The notes under the pieces were generated by a model. It was not told the origin of the DNA. It was given only the letters and a program-made list of their open reading frames with translations, and did not search any database. Below are positions 35,539 to 44,564 of a stretch of DNA of 64,000 nt, piece after piece (the first letter of the stretch is position 1; each line of letters starts with the position of its first letter). The stretch covers positions 1-64,000 of the forward strand of contig NZ_QEWN01000112.1 of NCBI RefSeq assembly GCF_006124995.1. Reading direction: 5' to 3'. Made by a program: the position numbers and the translations under genes. Source of the stretch: Vibrio sp. Hep-1b-8 (GTDB taxonomy: Bacteria; Pseudomonadota; Gammaproteobacteria; Enterobacterales; Vibrionaceae).

Positions 35539-35847
35539 TTAAAAGAGTTTAAGACATAGAAACAGCACCATACTGACAATGGTCGTCAGCAGTACGTTTT
35601 TGGTTTTCCAAGCCAGTACCGCCGCAACGAGAGCACCAATCAGGTAAGGGTTGTCTGCCGATACCCAAAGCTCCTGCTCAGGCATAAATACGATAGGCGC
35701 ACAAATCGCGGTTAGCACAGAAGGGCTGGAGTAGGCCAGTAGTCGCTGAGCTTGTGGGTTGAGTCTCAGTGGTAAACGAGGCTCCAAGAACAGGTAGCGG
35801 CTTAAAAATACCAGTGACGTCATTGCCAAAATAGATAACATAATCAT
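35539..35847 (-). CDS. azlD: AzlD-family branched-chain amino-acid transport subunit
   Basis: A 102-residue protein with four helices. LSRYLFLEPRLPLRLNPQAQRLLAYSSPSVLTAICAPIVF and LIGALVAAVLAWKTKNVLLT are typical AzlD segments. It is the small partner of AzlC in a two-subunit exporter of branched-chain amino acids or analogues. Its start overlaps the azlC stop by four bases, so the two are translationally coupled. Confidence 0.85.
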   Translation of the reverse strand: MIMLSILAMTSLVFLSRYLFLEPRLPLRLNPQAQRLLAYSSPSVLTAICAPIVFMPEQELWVSADNPYLIGALVAAVLAWKTKNVLLTTIVSMVLFLCLKLF

Positions 35848-36563
35848 ACGATACGTCCTTTAAGTGACTCGGCAATATAACCTGCGAGCATACCTGCAAT
35901 ACTGGCTATCATTAGCCCCGATTCGATACCCGACAAACTGCACATTACGGAGGTCGTTAAAGAGACGACCACCGCGACTAAGACGGGGGAGGATTTAATG
36001 TTGGGCACAACCAAAGCGATAAAGGTTGCTGCGACGGCAAACTCCAATCCAAGTTCATTCATCGCCGGAATGTAACTGCCAGCGACAATGCCGACCAAGG
36101 TGGCGAGGTTCCAACAAAGATAAAAGCTAACACCGGCACCAAGCGCATACCAGCGATTGAACTGCTTTTCAGACTGTTGACCGCAAATAGCAAACAGTTC
36201 ATCGGTGAGCAGGAATCCTAGTCCAAGTCGCCACTTGAGTGGTAGCGGGCTGATTTTGCTTCTCATCGATACACTGTAGAGAAAGTGCCTTGAAGTAATA
36301 AAAAAGATCGCTAAAAGCATGGTGGTCAAGGTTGCACCTGCCTTAAACATGCCTGTCGCGACTAGCTGTGCGGAACCTGCAAACAAGATGGCGGATAGCG
36401 CTTGGCTTTCAACGACAGTCAGCCCGGACTCCAATGCAAAGGAGCCAGCTAGCACGCCCCAGGGGATAACGGCAATACTGAGTGGCACCATTGCGAGCGT
36501 ACCTTGCCAGAACAATTGGGAGCGACTGATTTGTGTGTCTATATCTATGGTCATGCTACTCAT
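35844..36563 (-). CDS. azlC: AzlC-family amino-acid exporter subunit
   Basis: A 239-residue inner-membrane protein with about eight helices. IPWGVLAGSFALESGL, LSAILFAGSAQLVATGMFKAG and SRHFLYSVSMRSKI (the family's RHxLY motif) are present. I start at ATG 36563 (MSSMTIDIDT), with AGAAAG just upstream; an ATG at 36593 would add ten residues. It forms an operon with azlD and is probably controlled by the AraC-type gene immediately upstream on the same strand. Confidence 0.88.
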   Translation of the reverse strand: MSSMTIDIDTQISRSQLFWQGTLAMVPLSIAVIPWGVLAGSFALESGLTVVESQALSAILFAGSAQLVATGMFKAGATLTTMLLAIFFITSRHFLYSVSMRSKISPLPLKWRLGLGFLLTDELFAICGQQSEKQFNRWYALGAGVSFYLCWNLATLVGIVAGSYIPAMNELGLEFAVAATFIALVVPNIKSSPVLVAVVVSLTTSVMCSLSGIESGLMIASIAGMLAGYIAESLKGRIV

Positions 36564-36640
36564 GTTTCTTTCTACGTGTGGTGATAGTGACATTCATTTA
36601 GTCACAGTTAAGTAATCGGCGGCTTGTACGTTATTGCTTT

Positions 36641-37465
36641 CTATTTACTGCCAATAAACTGCTTAGGTGTCACGCCCATTGCCCGTTTAAAGTGACGATG
36701 AAAATGGCTTTGATCATGAAACCCCGTTTCTTGCGCTACGTCAGAAATAGTCATTCCTTGGCGAAGCAGTTGTTTTGCCACTCGAAGTCGTGCCTGAATT
36801 TGGTATGCATGGGGTGGCAGCCCAAACTCCTTTTGAAAATTACGTGTTAGGTAATAGGGGCTTAGACCAGCTAGCTTAGATAGATCTTCCAAACTGACGT
36901 CTGCTTGGGGAAAATCGTCGAGAAATTCCTTAACCATAGCCAGTTGTCTTTGACTTCGGGTTTTGGGCTCCCAATTAACTCTGGTTTTACTATGGCGAGA
37001 GACCAACTTGACTAAGGTGCCATAGACCAAGGTTTCTCTGAGCAGCTTATTGTCAGACTGTGCCAGTGTATTGAAAACCAGTCTCAGTTGTTGAGCCAGT
37101 TCGGGGTCATAGACTACGGGTTCGGTAAAGTAGGGAGCGGCGAGTCCAGCACACAAGCCTTGGCTGAGTTGTTCAAACTGTTCAGGCAGTGGGTACATAG
37201 CCTTATACTCCCAGCCGTCTTCGGTTGCGGTTTGGCCATTATGAACCTCATCTGCATTAACAAGAATAATGCTGTCTTGTGGTGCGATATGGTTTCCGCC
37301 AGTTCGATAGAAGCGTTGTGCGCCTTTTTCAATCACACCTATGGTATAGCCTTCATGGCTATGGCGAGAAAAGTTCTGATTCGTATATTTTGCATCTAGC
37401 AGCTCCAAACCTCCCAGTTCACTGGCAAGTTGGAAATTGGCTGACTCTTTTACACGCTTTGCCAT
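36641..37465 (-). CDS. AraC-family transcriptional regulator
   Basis: A 274-residue regulator with an N-terminal cupin-like ligand domain (HSHEGYTIGVIEKGAQRFYRTG, then NADEVHNGQTATEDGWEYKAMYP) and a C-terminal AraC double HTH (LEDLSKLAGLSPYYLTRNFQKEFG and GFHDQSHFHRHFKRAMGVTP). The start ATG 37465 (MAKRVKESA) suits the domain edge. It precedes azlCD on the same strand and is divergent from a LysE-family exporter gene, so either may be the target. Confidence 0.85.
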   Translation of the reverse strand: MAKRVKESANFQLASELGGLELLDAKYTNQNFSRHSHEGYTIGVIEKGAQRFYRTGGNHIAPQDSIILVNADEVHNGQTATEDGWEYKAMYPLPEQFEQLSQGLCAGLAAPYFTEPVVYDPELAQQLRLVFNTLAQSDNKLLRETLVYGTLVKLVSRHSKTRVNWEPKTRSQRQLAMVKEFLDDFPQADVSLEDLSKLAGLSPYYLTRNFQKEFGLPPHAYQIQARLRVAKQLLRQGMTISDVAQETGFHDQSHFHRHFKRAMGVTPKQFIGSK

Positions 37466-37688
37466 TCGCTTTCCTTGCAAAATACGTTGTTAACAGATCG
37501 TTGATTCAGTCTAGCTTATAGCGGTTAGTTATTTTTGTACAAAATTGCTCTAATGTTGTTTTTAATACCTCTGTTTTGTGGTTGTTATTTGTTCTGAATT
37601 TTGGATGTTTGCTTTTGTTTTATGTATGGATTGTGATTGATGTTTGGGATAAAATCCCGCGCTTTGCTGCTGTTGTGAAATTATAAAA

Positions 37689-38321
37689 ATGATTGATATA
37701 ACTGTCCTACCGCTTTATTTAACCGCGGTAGTCGCTCTGCTGTTGTTGCCGGGGCCGGATATGCTGCTGATTGCTAGCTCAAGCATGAGCTATGGTCGAA
37801 AAGTGGGTATTTTTGCCAGTTTAGGTAACGCGACTTCTGGGATCATCTTGACTCTATTGGCGGCGTTGGGCGTTTCGGCCTTGATCGCGATGAGCCCAAT
37901 TGCACTCAAGGCATTGCACTTACTTGGTGGCGCGTATCTGCTGAAAATGGGCTGGGATTGTTTGCGCGCCAGTGCGGCTGATTCGCCTGAGTTGGAAGGC
38001 AGTAGTAAAGTGGCGACAACCTTCTATCAACGAGCTTTGGTGAGTAATTTACTCAACCCTAAAGCACTCGTCTTCTTTATGATGTTTTTGCCTCAATTTG
38101 TGTCTAGTAATATCAGCGCAACCTCTGGTGAACAGATGTTGGCACTTGGATTACTGTTGAATGTGTTTGGCTTACTGTTCAATTTATTATTGGTTGGACT
38201 CGTGGGAACTCTGGGCAAGCCATTGTTAGAAAATGAAAAGTTTCGCACTTATCAGCACAAGTTTATGGGGTTGATATTTGTCGTGCTTGCTATTTGGATG
38301 CTAAGCTCATTTGCAAGCTAA
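37689..38321 (+). CDS. LysE/RhtB-family amino-acid exporter
   Basis: A 210-residue protein with about six helices. LLLPGPDMLLIASSSMSYGRKVGIFASLGNATSG is the family's first conserved block; LLGGAYLLKMGWDCLRA and NLLNPKALVFFMMFLPQFV follow. Relatives export lysine, homoserine, threonine or other amino acids. Divergent from the AraC-type regulator gene. Substrate open. Confidence 0.88.
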   Translation: MIDITVLPLYLTAVVALLLLPGPDMLLIASSSMSYGRKVGIFASLGNATSGIILTLLAALGVSALIAMSPIALKALHLLGGAYLLKMGWDCLRASAADSPELEGSSKVATTFYQRALVSNLLNPKALVFFMMFLPQFVSSNISATSGEQMLALGLLLNVFGLLFNLLLVGLVGTLGKPLLENEKFRTYQHKFMGLIFVVLAIWMLSSFAS

Positions 38322-38332
38322 GTAGTCAGACA

Positions 38333-38357
38333 GGTCAGCAGTTAGCTGGCCTTTTTT
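38333..38357 (+). terminator. Terminator of the LysE-family gene
   Basis: GGTCAGC / GCTGGCC stem (one G-U pair), five-base loop, six T's. Confidence 0.75.
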
Positions 38358-38390
38358 GTGCCAGAAATGTTGTCGAGATGAGGAAGTCAT

Positions 38391-38810
38391 ATGAATGTGC
38401 AGTTTGTTCTCAATCCGCCTAAAAACATTAAAGACGTGATCTATAGTGGTCTGAAATCTTTTAATATGCGCCACCTGCCTGACGAGGAGGTCCAGACACT
38501 GGCATGCTACGTTGAGGACGATGAGGGTAACTTTGCTGGTGGCCTGACGGGCGACATCTATACCAATACTCTGTTTGTTGAGTTTCTCTGGGTTGATGAT
38601 AAACATCGCAACTCTGGAATAGGTTCGATGCTAATGGAACGGATAGAGGCGGAGGCGAAAGGATTTGGTGTTACACATCTCTATCTTGATACTTACAGTT
38701 TTCAAGCGCCCGATTTTTACGCCAAGTTAGGCTTCGACGAAGTGGGGCGATATAGTGGATTTCCCACTGCCGGTACGGACAAGATTTTCTTACAAAAGAA
38801 AATACAGTAA
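38391..38810 (+). CDS. GNAT-family N-acetyltransferase
   Basis: A 139-residue acetyl-CoA-dependent transferase. The acetyl-CoA-binding motif is in VDDKHRNSGIGSMLMERIEAEA (RxxGIG type), and the late motif is DTYSFQAPDFYAKLGFDEVG. Substrate not predictable. Confidence 0.85.
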   Translation: MNVQFVLNPPKNIKDVIYSGLKSFNMRHLPDEEVQTLACYVEDDEGNFAGGLTGDIYTNTLFVEFLWVDDKHRNSGIGSMLMERIEAEAKGFGVTHLYLDTYSFQAPDFYAKLGFDEVGRYSGFPTAGTDKIFLQKKIQ

Positions 38811-38891
38811 GACTTTTCAGACATTACACTAACATTGGTTGCCAATCAGTCTGATAACATTCATCGTTTAACACAGAGAAGCCGATAAGTT

Positions 38892-39260
38892 TTGATATCT
38901 AGCCCTAATACTCCTGCCAGAACATCTCGAATCACCCTGATGCTTATCGGATGGGTGTTTGCTATCTGCCTTATGCAGAACTCAGGGCTATTCAGTGTGT
39001 GTCAGTTTAAGCAGTCTGTATTAGCGAATAAGGCTCAGATAACTGAGCAAAAGTCAGACATCGGTGAGCAGTGCGATTTAACCGAAAAGCTACTAAACAG
39101 CGCCAAGGTCAATCTTGAACATATTGTTATTACTAGCTTTATTGCTCTGTTGGTCATTGTCGCCTGGTTAATTTCAACCCGACCTGTCGCCGCGCAATTT
39201 ACCGAACCGATTGTCCCTAAGTCCCGGCTTCATCTTACTTTATGTGTGTTCAGAGAATAA
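38892..39260 (+). CDS. ScsA-like membrane protein, head of the Scs operon
   Basis: A 122-residue protein with helices at about 16-31 and 78-96 and two periplasmic-side cysteines (SVCQFKQS, GEQCDLTEKL). The C-terminus RLHLTLCVFRE recalls the endings of small copper-tolerance proteins such as ScsA. It is followed after 86 bp by scsB. The start is uncertain: TTG 38892 has GAGAA upstream, while ATG 38939 would give a shorter protein. Identification rests mostly on length, topology and position. Confidence 0.6.
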   Translation: MISSPNTPARTSRITLMLIGWVFAICLMQNSGLFSVCQFKQSVLANKAQITEQKSDIGEQCDLTEKLLNSAKVNLEHIVITSFIALLVIVAWLISTRPVAAQFTEPIVPKSRLHLTLCVFRE

Positions 39261-39346
39261 CGATTGTCCAAACTGATCAATGAGATCAGACAAGGTTTGT
39301 ATTTGTTATTTTTTACCCTGAAATCAGGGTGCTATTGGACACATAA

Positions 39347-41455
39347 ATGAACAACAAAACTCTCTATGCACTGCGCACCATATTTGGCCTCTGGCTGTTA
39401 GTTGCGAGCGTGCTCTTTTCTGCAACCTCTCATGCAGAGGTTGATACTGGCTGGATGACAAAGCCAGAACACCCACCAGTCAAAACTCGTTTCGTCTTAA
39501 CCGGACAAGTAAACCCGAAGGAGAACACCGTCGAAGGCTTTTTACAAATCGAGCTTGATGGTGACTGGAAAGCCTATTGGCGCTCCCCTGGTGAAGGCGG
39601 TATCGCTCCAAGCATTGAATGGAAAAATTCTACCAATCTTGAGTTAGTTGACTGGCATTGGCCTTACCCACAGCAGTTTAACCTGCTTGGTATTCATACC
39701 TTAGGCTATAAGAGCGCCACTGTCATACCGATGACGCTACACATCAAAGATTTCAACCAGCCAGTAAAGCTGGATGCTGATCTCACTCTGTCATCATGTA
39801 CGACTATCTGTGTGCTAACGGATTATCCATTCTCTCTGACGTTTGTGCCGAGTGAACTTGAGGTGTCTGAATCGGCAATGTTCACCCACGCCCAAGCGAT
39901 CAGTCAGGTACCCAAATCGTCGCCACTGATTGAACAGCAAAATGCTACCTGGGATCCGAACAGCAATCAGTTACAAGTCACCTTAACTAAGCCGCTTGGT
40001 TGGCGCTCTCCTGAGCTGATAGTCGATAGTCGTAATGAAGTGATTAGTGATTACAGTTATCAGCTTAAATCGGTTGAGGTGGATGGTTCAAAGCTGGTGG
40101 CTCTGTTTGATGTCTCGACATGGTTAGGTGAGATTGACCTTAGTGGCCAATCGGTCGATGTGACGGTGAAAGACAATGACTTCTTTGCTGAACAATCGAC
40201 ATCGGTGAGTACTGGCGCGATCTCAGCAGTCAGTGGCGGTTTCAGCTTGATCGAAATGGTCGGCTTTGCACTACTTGGTGGTTTGATCCTTAACGTCATG
40301 CCTTGTGTATTGCCTGTATTAGGCATGAAACTCAGTGGCGTGATTCACGCTCAGGGACTGGCGAGGAGCAAAGTACGGCTGCAGTTTATTGCATCATCAG
40401 CGGGCATTATTACCTCGTTTTGGTTACTGGCTGCTTTCCTATTGATATTGAAGCTGACAGGTAATGCGATAGGCTGGGGTATACAGTCCCAGAGTCCATG
40501 GTTTATCGGCCTTATGGTAGCGGTCACTGCACTGTTCGGCGCCAACATGTTGGGACTGTTTGAGTTTCGCCTCTCTGTCAATACCAATACATGGTTGGCG
40601 TCGAAAGGAGATGATTCCTATGTGGGTCATTACTTTCAGGGGATGTTTGCCACCCTACTGGCTACCCCATGTTCAGCGCCTTTTCTTGGCACAGCTGTTG
40701 CTTTTGCACTGGCGGCGAGCGCGCTGGAAATGATACTGATATTCACCGCCTTAGCGTTAGGTATGGCCTTACCGTGGCTTGTTGTCGCTGCCTTTCCTGG
40801 AGTGGCAGCATACTTGCCTAAACCGGGAGCGTGGATGAATAAGGTTAAGTTGCTGTTTGGGGCAATGATGTTAATAACCAGCGTCTGGCTGCTTTATCTG
40901 CTCACTAACCATCTACCGCCTTTTTGGGTAGTGGTCATTACTGTGGTGATATTTGTTGCCTTGTTGGCAAAGACCAAACGTGTCTATGGCGATAAGGCCT
41001 TGGCAATCTCAGGTGGAGCGTCGCTTATTGTGTTAGTTGGCGCGCTGATCGGTGGCAGTGTGACGGCAAAACACTGGTCAACACCACTGCCGCAAGATCT
41101 GGCATGGATGCCATTATCAGATGAGATCATCACCAGCTCAGTTGCGCAGGGTAAAACCGTATTTGTTAATGTTACCGCAGATTGGTGTGTGACCTGTCAG
41201 GCCAACAAAATTGGTGTGATTCTGCAAGATCCCGTTTACTCGGCGCTTAATCACAGCAAGGTGGTGCCGGTACAGGGAGACTGGACTCATCCCGACGGCG
41301 CTGTGACGGATTATCTGCGTGCCAATGGTCGCTTTGGTGTGCCATTCAATATTGTCTACGGACCTTCAGCGCCGCAGGGGATCGCATTACCTGTGATTCT
41401 GACCAGTGATATGGTGATGTCAGCACTTGAACAAGCGAGTGGAGAACGCAGTTAA
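39347..41455 (+). CDS. scsB: ScsB/DsbD-type transmembrane thiol reductant carrier
   Basis: A 702-residue protein that passes electrons from cytoplasmic thioredoxin to periplasmic thiol proteins. It has a signal peptide, a large periplasmic domain (about 30-290) with the cysteine pair SSCTTICVL, and a membrane domain of eight helices with the two redox cysteines in NVMPCVLPVLGMKLSG and ATPCSAPFLGTAVAF. A C-terminal thioredoxin domain carries DWCVTCQANK. The N-terminal domain reads as ScsB rather than classical DsbD. Its stop overlaps the start of scsD (ATGA-type), so the two are coupled. Known Scs systems protect against copper and peroxide stress. Confidence 0.88.
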   Translation: MNNKTLYALRTIFGLWLLVASVLFSATSHAEVDTGWMTKPEHPPVKTRFVLTGQVNPKENTVEGFLQIELDGDWKAYWRSPGEGGIAPSIEWKNSTNLELVDWHWPYPQQFNLLGIHTLGYKSATVIPMTLHIKDFNQPVKLDADLTLSSCTTICVLTDYPFSLTFVPSELEVSESAMFTHAQAISQVPKSSPLIEQQNATWDPNSNQLQVTLTKPLGWRSPELIVDSRNEVISDYSYQLKSVEVDGSKLVALFDVSTWLGEIDLSGQSVDVTVKDNDFFAEQSTSVSTGAISAVSGGFSLIEMVGFALLGGLILNVMPCVLPVLGMKLSGVIHAQGLARSKVRLQFIASSAGIITSFWLLAAFLLILKLTGNAIGWGIQSQSPWFIGLMVAVTALFGANMLGLFEFRLSVNTNTWLASKGDDSYVGHYFQGMFATLLATPCSAPFLGTAVAFALAASALEMILIFTALALGMALPWLVVAAFPGVAAYLPKPGAWMNKVKLLFGAMMLITSVWLLYLLTNHLPPFWVVVITVVIFVALLAKTKRVYGDKALAISGGASLIVLVGALIGGSVTAKHWSTPLPQDLAWMPLSDEIITSSVAQGKTVFVNVTADWCVTCQANKIGVILQDPVYSALNHSKVVPVQGDWTHPDGAVTDYLRANGRFGVPFNIVYGPSAPQGIALPVILTSDMVMSALEQASGERS

Positions 41456-41955
41456 TGAAAAAACGCGCCCTTTACTGGTTGAAAGAGATCACCAAGTATC
41501 TGGTGATTGCTATTGTGATCACTAGTGCGGTGGATATCTACCGCAGTCAGGATATCGCGACCGAAAGTGCCCCACACATAGTGGCTTATCACAGTGACGG
41601 AACTGAACTTGACATCATTGAGATGAGCTACCAGACGCCCGTGGTGATCTACTTCTGGGCTACCTGGTGTCCGGTGTGCAAATTTGTTAGCCCGACCGTC
41701 GACTGGATAAGTCAGTACTATCCAGTTGTTGCGGTCTCCGGCGCATCGGGCTCCGAGGCGAGAGTCGAGGCGTTCAAACAAGCTCACGGCTATCAATTCA
41801 ACAATATCAATGATCACAATTCATCCCTGTTTCGACAATGGGCAATCTCGGTCACACCGACCATTTTTATCGTTAAAGACGGCAAAATTGAATCTGTTAC
41901 AACTGGCATTACGACTCCGCCAGGGTTACTTGCCCGTCTTTGGCTGAATCAATAG
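41455..41955 (+). CDS. scsD: ScsD-like membrane-anchored thioredoxin (TlpA-like)
   Basis: A 166-residue protein with an N-terminal anchor (LVIAIVITSAVDIY) and a periplasmic thioredoxin fold. The active site is WATWCPVCKFV with Cys72 and Cys75, and the cis-Pro loop is ISVTPTIFIV. It probably receives electrons from ScsB and reduces envelope targets. It starts within the scsB stop and ends 9 bp before scsC. The gene order B-D-C differs from the B-C-D order I know from Salmonella. Confidence 0.85.
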   Translation: MKKRALYWLKEITKYLVIAIVITSAVDIYRSQDIATESAPHIVAYHSDGTELDIIEMSYQTPVVIYFWATWCPVCKFVSPTVDWISQYYPVVAVSGASGSEARVEAFKQAHGYQFNNINDHNSSLFRQWAISVTPTIFIVKDGKIESVTTGITTPPGLLARLWLNQ

Positions 41956-41964
41956 GAATTTATT

Positions 41965-42431
41965 ATGTTTAACAAGTTAACCTTACCGCTACTTGTCAGC
42001 GCGCTATTCGCAACACCGGTACTCGCTGCATCAGACAAGCATAAAATTGAAGAAATTGTTGAGATGCTGGAGGCCAATCCTGAGATTGTGGATGGTCTGC
42101 ATGAAAGTCTGGCGATGTATATCAAACAACAGCAGCCTATGCGCTTAACGTTTGGAATAATCAGCGTGATAAGTTCGAGCAGGTGAATCAATTACTGATT
42201 GCTAAACCGGGTACTCATAATGCAGCTTCACTGATGAAGATTGCGCAGAAAACCGGTACGACAGAGCAACTTAATGTCAGTGACTCAGTGGAAAAACAGT
42301 TAGAGAATAACTATGCGATGTTTACTGGCTTAGGTCTGAGAGGGACGCCAGCTCTGATTGTGGGTGAGCAGGTGATTCCGGGTTATGTGCCTTATCAGCA
42401 GCTTGAGCAAGTGCTCAAAGAGCAGCTGTAA
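41965..42431 (+). pseudogene. scsC: ScsC-like DsbA-fold protein with internal deletion
   Basis: The 5' part encodes a signal peptide and MLEANPEIVDGLHESLAMYI, the usual ScsC N-terminal dimer helix. The frame then jumps. The 3' part, in another frame from about 42132, reads AAYALNVWNNQRDKFEQVN onward to GLRGTPALIVGEQVIPGYVP, the C-terminal half of the DsbA fold with its cis-Pro (GTP). Everything between is gone, including the CxxC active site, roughly 80-90 residues. The junction lies in CAACAGCAGC at about 42127-42136. No functional oxidoreductase can be made. Last gene of the Scs operon. Confidence 0.8.
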
Positions 42432-42462
42432 ACGTCAACGCTGACTTAGGTTTATTAATAAT

Positions 42463-42493
42463 AAAGCCCCACACTGTTGAGTGTGGGGCTTTT
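42463..42493. terminator. Terminator of the Scs operon and of the mutase gene
   Basis: AAAGCCCCACAC / GTGTGGGGCTTT, 12-bp stem, six-base loop, T-run; lies between convergent genes. Confidence 0.9.
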
Positions 42494-42514
42494 TTCTCAC
42501 TCAGGTAATGGATA

Positions 42515-44221
42515 TCAAAGCAGACTGTGTTGATGCTCTGAGATCAACATTCCCATCGATTCTGATGCTTTATCGAAGACTTGCTCAAACGTGTCCGATT
42601 CAGCGAAGGCTTCGATGACTTCATAGTAACATTTGAGTTTAGGTTCTGTACCAGAAGGGCGAACAATCACACGAGCGCCGCATGAGAGGTGGTAGATCAA
42701 CACGTCACTGGCTGGTAGGTCGATTCGCTGCTCAGTTCCATCAGCAAATCGTTTGGTCTGAGTTTTGAGATCTTGTGTAACTTCCACCTTGCTACCTGCG
42801 ATCATGGTTGGTGGATTTGCTCTTAGCTTGTCACCCACTGGTGGAGATTTTGGATCAAGAGCAATACTGCGTTGAGCATTGAGATACATACCATGTTGAC
42901 GATAAAGTGCTTCCAACTGATCCCAGATTGTCTTGCCCTGACTTTTTAGCTCTGCGGTTAGCTGAGCAAAAGCGACCAGTGCCGACAGACCATCTTTATC
43001 CCACACTTTATTGCCCACGGTGTAGCCCAGAGCCTCTTCATAGGCGAACAAAAAAGGTTGCTCATCGGTTTGCTTTTGCATCGCGACATTGGTTAGCCAT
43101 TTAAAGCCTGTCAGAGTCTGGTAGTACTGTGCGCCATGAGCCTGAGCAACTTTATCCAGCAGGGTAGACGATACGATGGTATTGCCGACCAGAGGTGTCG
43201 CGCTGTCTGATTGTGACAGTAGATAATGACCAAACAGCGTTCCGACCTGATCGCCTGTCAGCATCTGGTAGTCACCATCCGCTTTACGTACCGCAACAGC
43301 AAATCGGTCAGCGTCTGGGTCATTGGCGCAAGCGAGTTCAGCACCGTGCTCTTTGGCCAGCGCAACCACCATATCCATTGCCCCTGTTTCTTCTGGGTTA
43401 GGGAAATTGACGGTAGGGAAAGTGCCGTCTGGATCTCGCTGTGCAGCAACGCTATAAACCTTAGTGAAGCCGGCATCTGCGAGTAGGGTTTCTGCCATAT
43501 CCGCCCCTACACCATGCATGGCTGTATAGGCAATAGAGATACTCTCGGGTTGGGTATGATTGCCTAGCAGAGGATTGGCATTCATCGTCTTGCGGTAGGT
43601 TTGGTAATAGTCATCTTGTAGCCACTCCAACAAACCGTTTTGCTCGGCGTCACTCAATGTCATCATTGGAATTGCACGTGTTGCCGCGAGGTCTATTTGA
43701 GCAGCAATGCCCGAATCATGAGGCGGAATTATTTGAGCACCGTTTTGCCAATAGACTTTAAAACCATTGTATTCCGGTGGGTTGTGGCTAGCAGTAACCA
43801 CGACGGCGGCAGCTGCATTAAAGTGTTTTACGCCAAATGCGACGATAGGAGTCGCGGCGACGTCATGAGTTAACAACACTTTAATACCAAGAGCGGTTAA
43901 AGCACTGGCGGTATCATGGGCGAATTGTTTTGAGTCGGTTCGACCATCATAGCCAATCACGACACCACGAGTCTTGGCACTCTCGACTTGTTGGATAAGG
44001 TACTGACCAAGTCCACTCGCGGTCTCTTGAATCACCAGTCGGTTCATTCGGTTTGGGCCACAGCCAACTTTGCCACGCAAACCTGCGGTACCAAATTCAA
44101 GTCGTTGGCGAAAGCGATCTTCTAGATCAGTTAAAGCCTGCTGGTCGATTAATTGTTGCAGCTCTTCACGAGTTCGTGGATCAGGATCTTTTTCTAACCA
44201 ACGAGTTACTTGTTCCATCAT
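42515..44221 (-). CDS. Phosphoglucomutase/phosphomannomutase (phospho-sugar mutase)
   Basis: A 568-residue enzyme of the alpha-D-phosphohexomutase superfamily, interconverting hexose-1- and hexose-6-phosphates. FGTAGLRGKVGCGPNRMN starts domain 1; the phosphoserine is in VTASHNPPEYNGFKVYW; the metal loop is CANDPDADRFAVAV; the sugar loop is FAYEEALGYTVG; and the phosphate loop is IVRPSGTEPKLKCYYE. The length fits the PGM2/PgcA-like branch rather than E. coli Pgm. It could supply glucose-1-phosphate for glycogen or surface sugars. Monocistronic, divergent from the cox operon. Confidence 0.92.
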   Translation of the reverse strand: MMEQVTRWLEKDPDPRTREELQQLIDQQALTDLEDRFRQRLEFGTAGLRGKVGCGPNRMNRLVIQETASGLGQYLIQQVESAKTRGVVIGYDGRTDSKQFAHDTASALTALGIKVLLTHDVAATPIVAFGVKHFNAAAAVVVTASHNPPEYNGFKVYWQNGAQIIPPHDSGIAAQIDLAATRAIPMMTLSDAEQNGLLEWLQDDYYQTYRKTMNANPLLGNHTQPESISIAYTAMHGVGADMAETLLADAGFTKVYSVAAQRDPDGTFPTVNFPNPEETGAMDMVVALAKEHGAELACANDPDADRFAVAVRKADGDYQMLTGDQVGTLFGHYLLSQSDSATPLVGNTIVSSTLLDKVAQAHGAQYYQTLTGFKWLTNVAMQKQTDEQPFLFAYEEALGYTVGNKVWDKDGLSALVAFAQLTAELKSQGKTIWDQLEALYRQHGMYLNAQRSIALDPKSPPVGDKLRANPPTMIAGSKVEVTQDLKTQTKRFADGTEQRIDLPASDVLIYHLSCGARVIVRPSGTEPKLKCYYEVIEAFAESDTFEQVFDKASESMGMLISEHQHSLL

Positions 44222-44564
44222 CTTGCTTTACCTTCTTACTAGCTCAGACCTATTGATAACTTAAGTCTATGTTATGTTCCAAATTACGCTTAACTTTAGT
44301 TGATATTGATTATCATTTGCGAGATCGCAATCGCTAAACAGAACGAGATTTTTTCCTAACTCAAATCTGATAGGACTTTCTTGCACATTTCAAAAACGCC
44401 AACTAACTTTTATTAACATAAATATAACAACTTACTAAAAAATTACTGGTTATAAGGAATTTTCCAAGTCCAAAGGCTGATTGGTACTTTTTTGCGCATG
44501 ACGAGGCTTATGTCAAAAAAGTGACCAGCATCACGGTTGATGACTCTGGCAAAGGGGAGGTCTT
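44222..44564. other. Divergent promoter region of mutase and cox operon
   Basis: About 340 bp with no gene. A Fur-box-like sequence GATATTGATTATCATTTGC (44302-44320) matches the 19-bp Fur consensus at 15 positions. The ribosome site GGGGAGG (44554-44560) is unusually strong and sets the TTG start of coxB. Confidence 0.45.
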
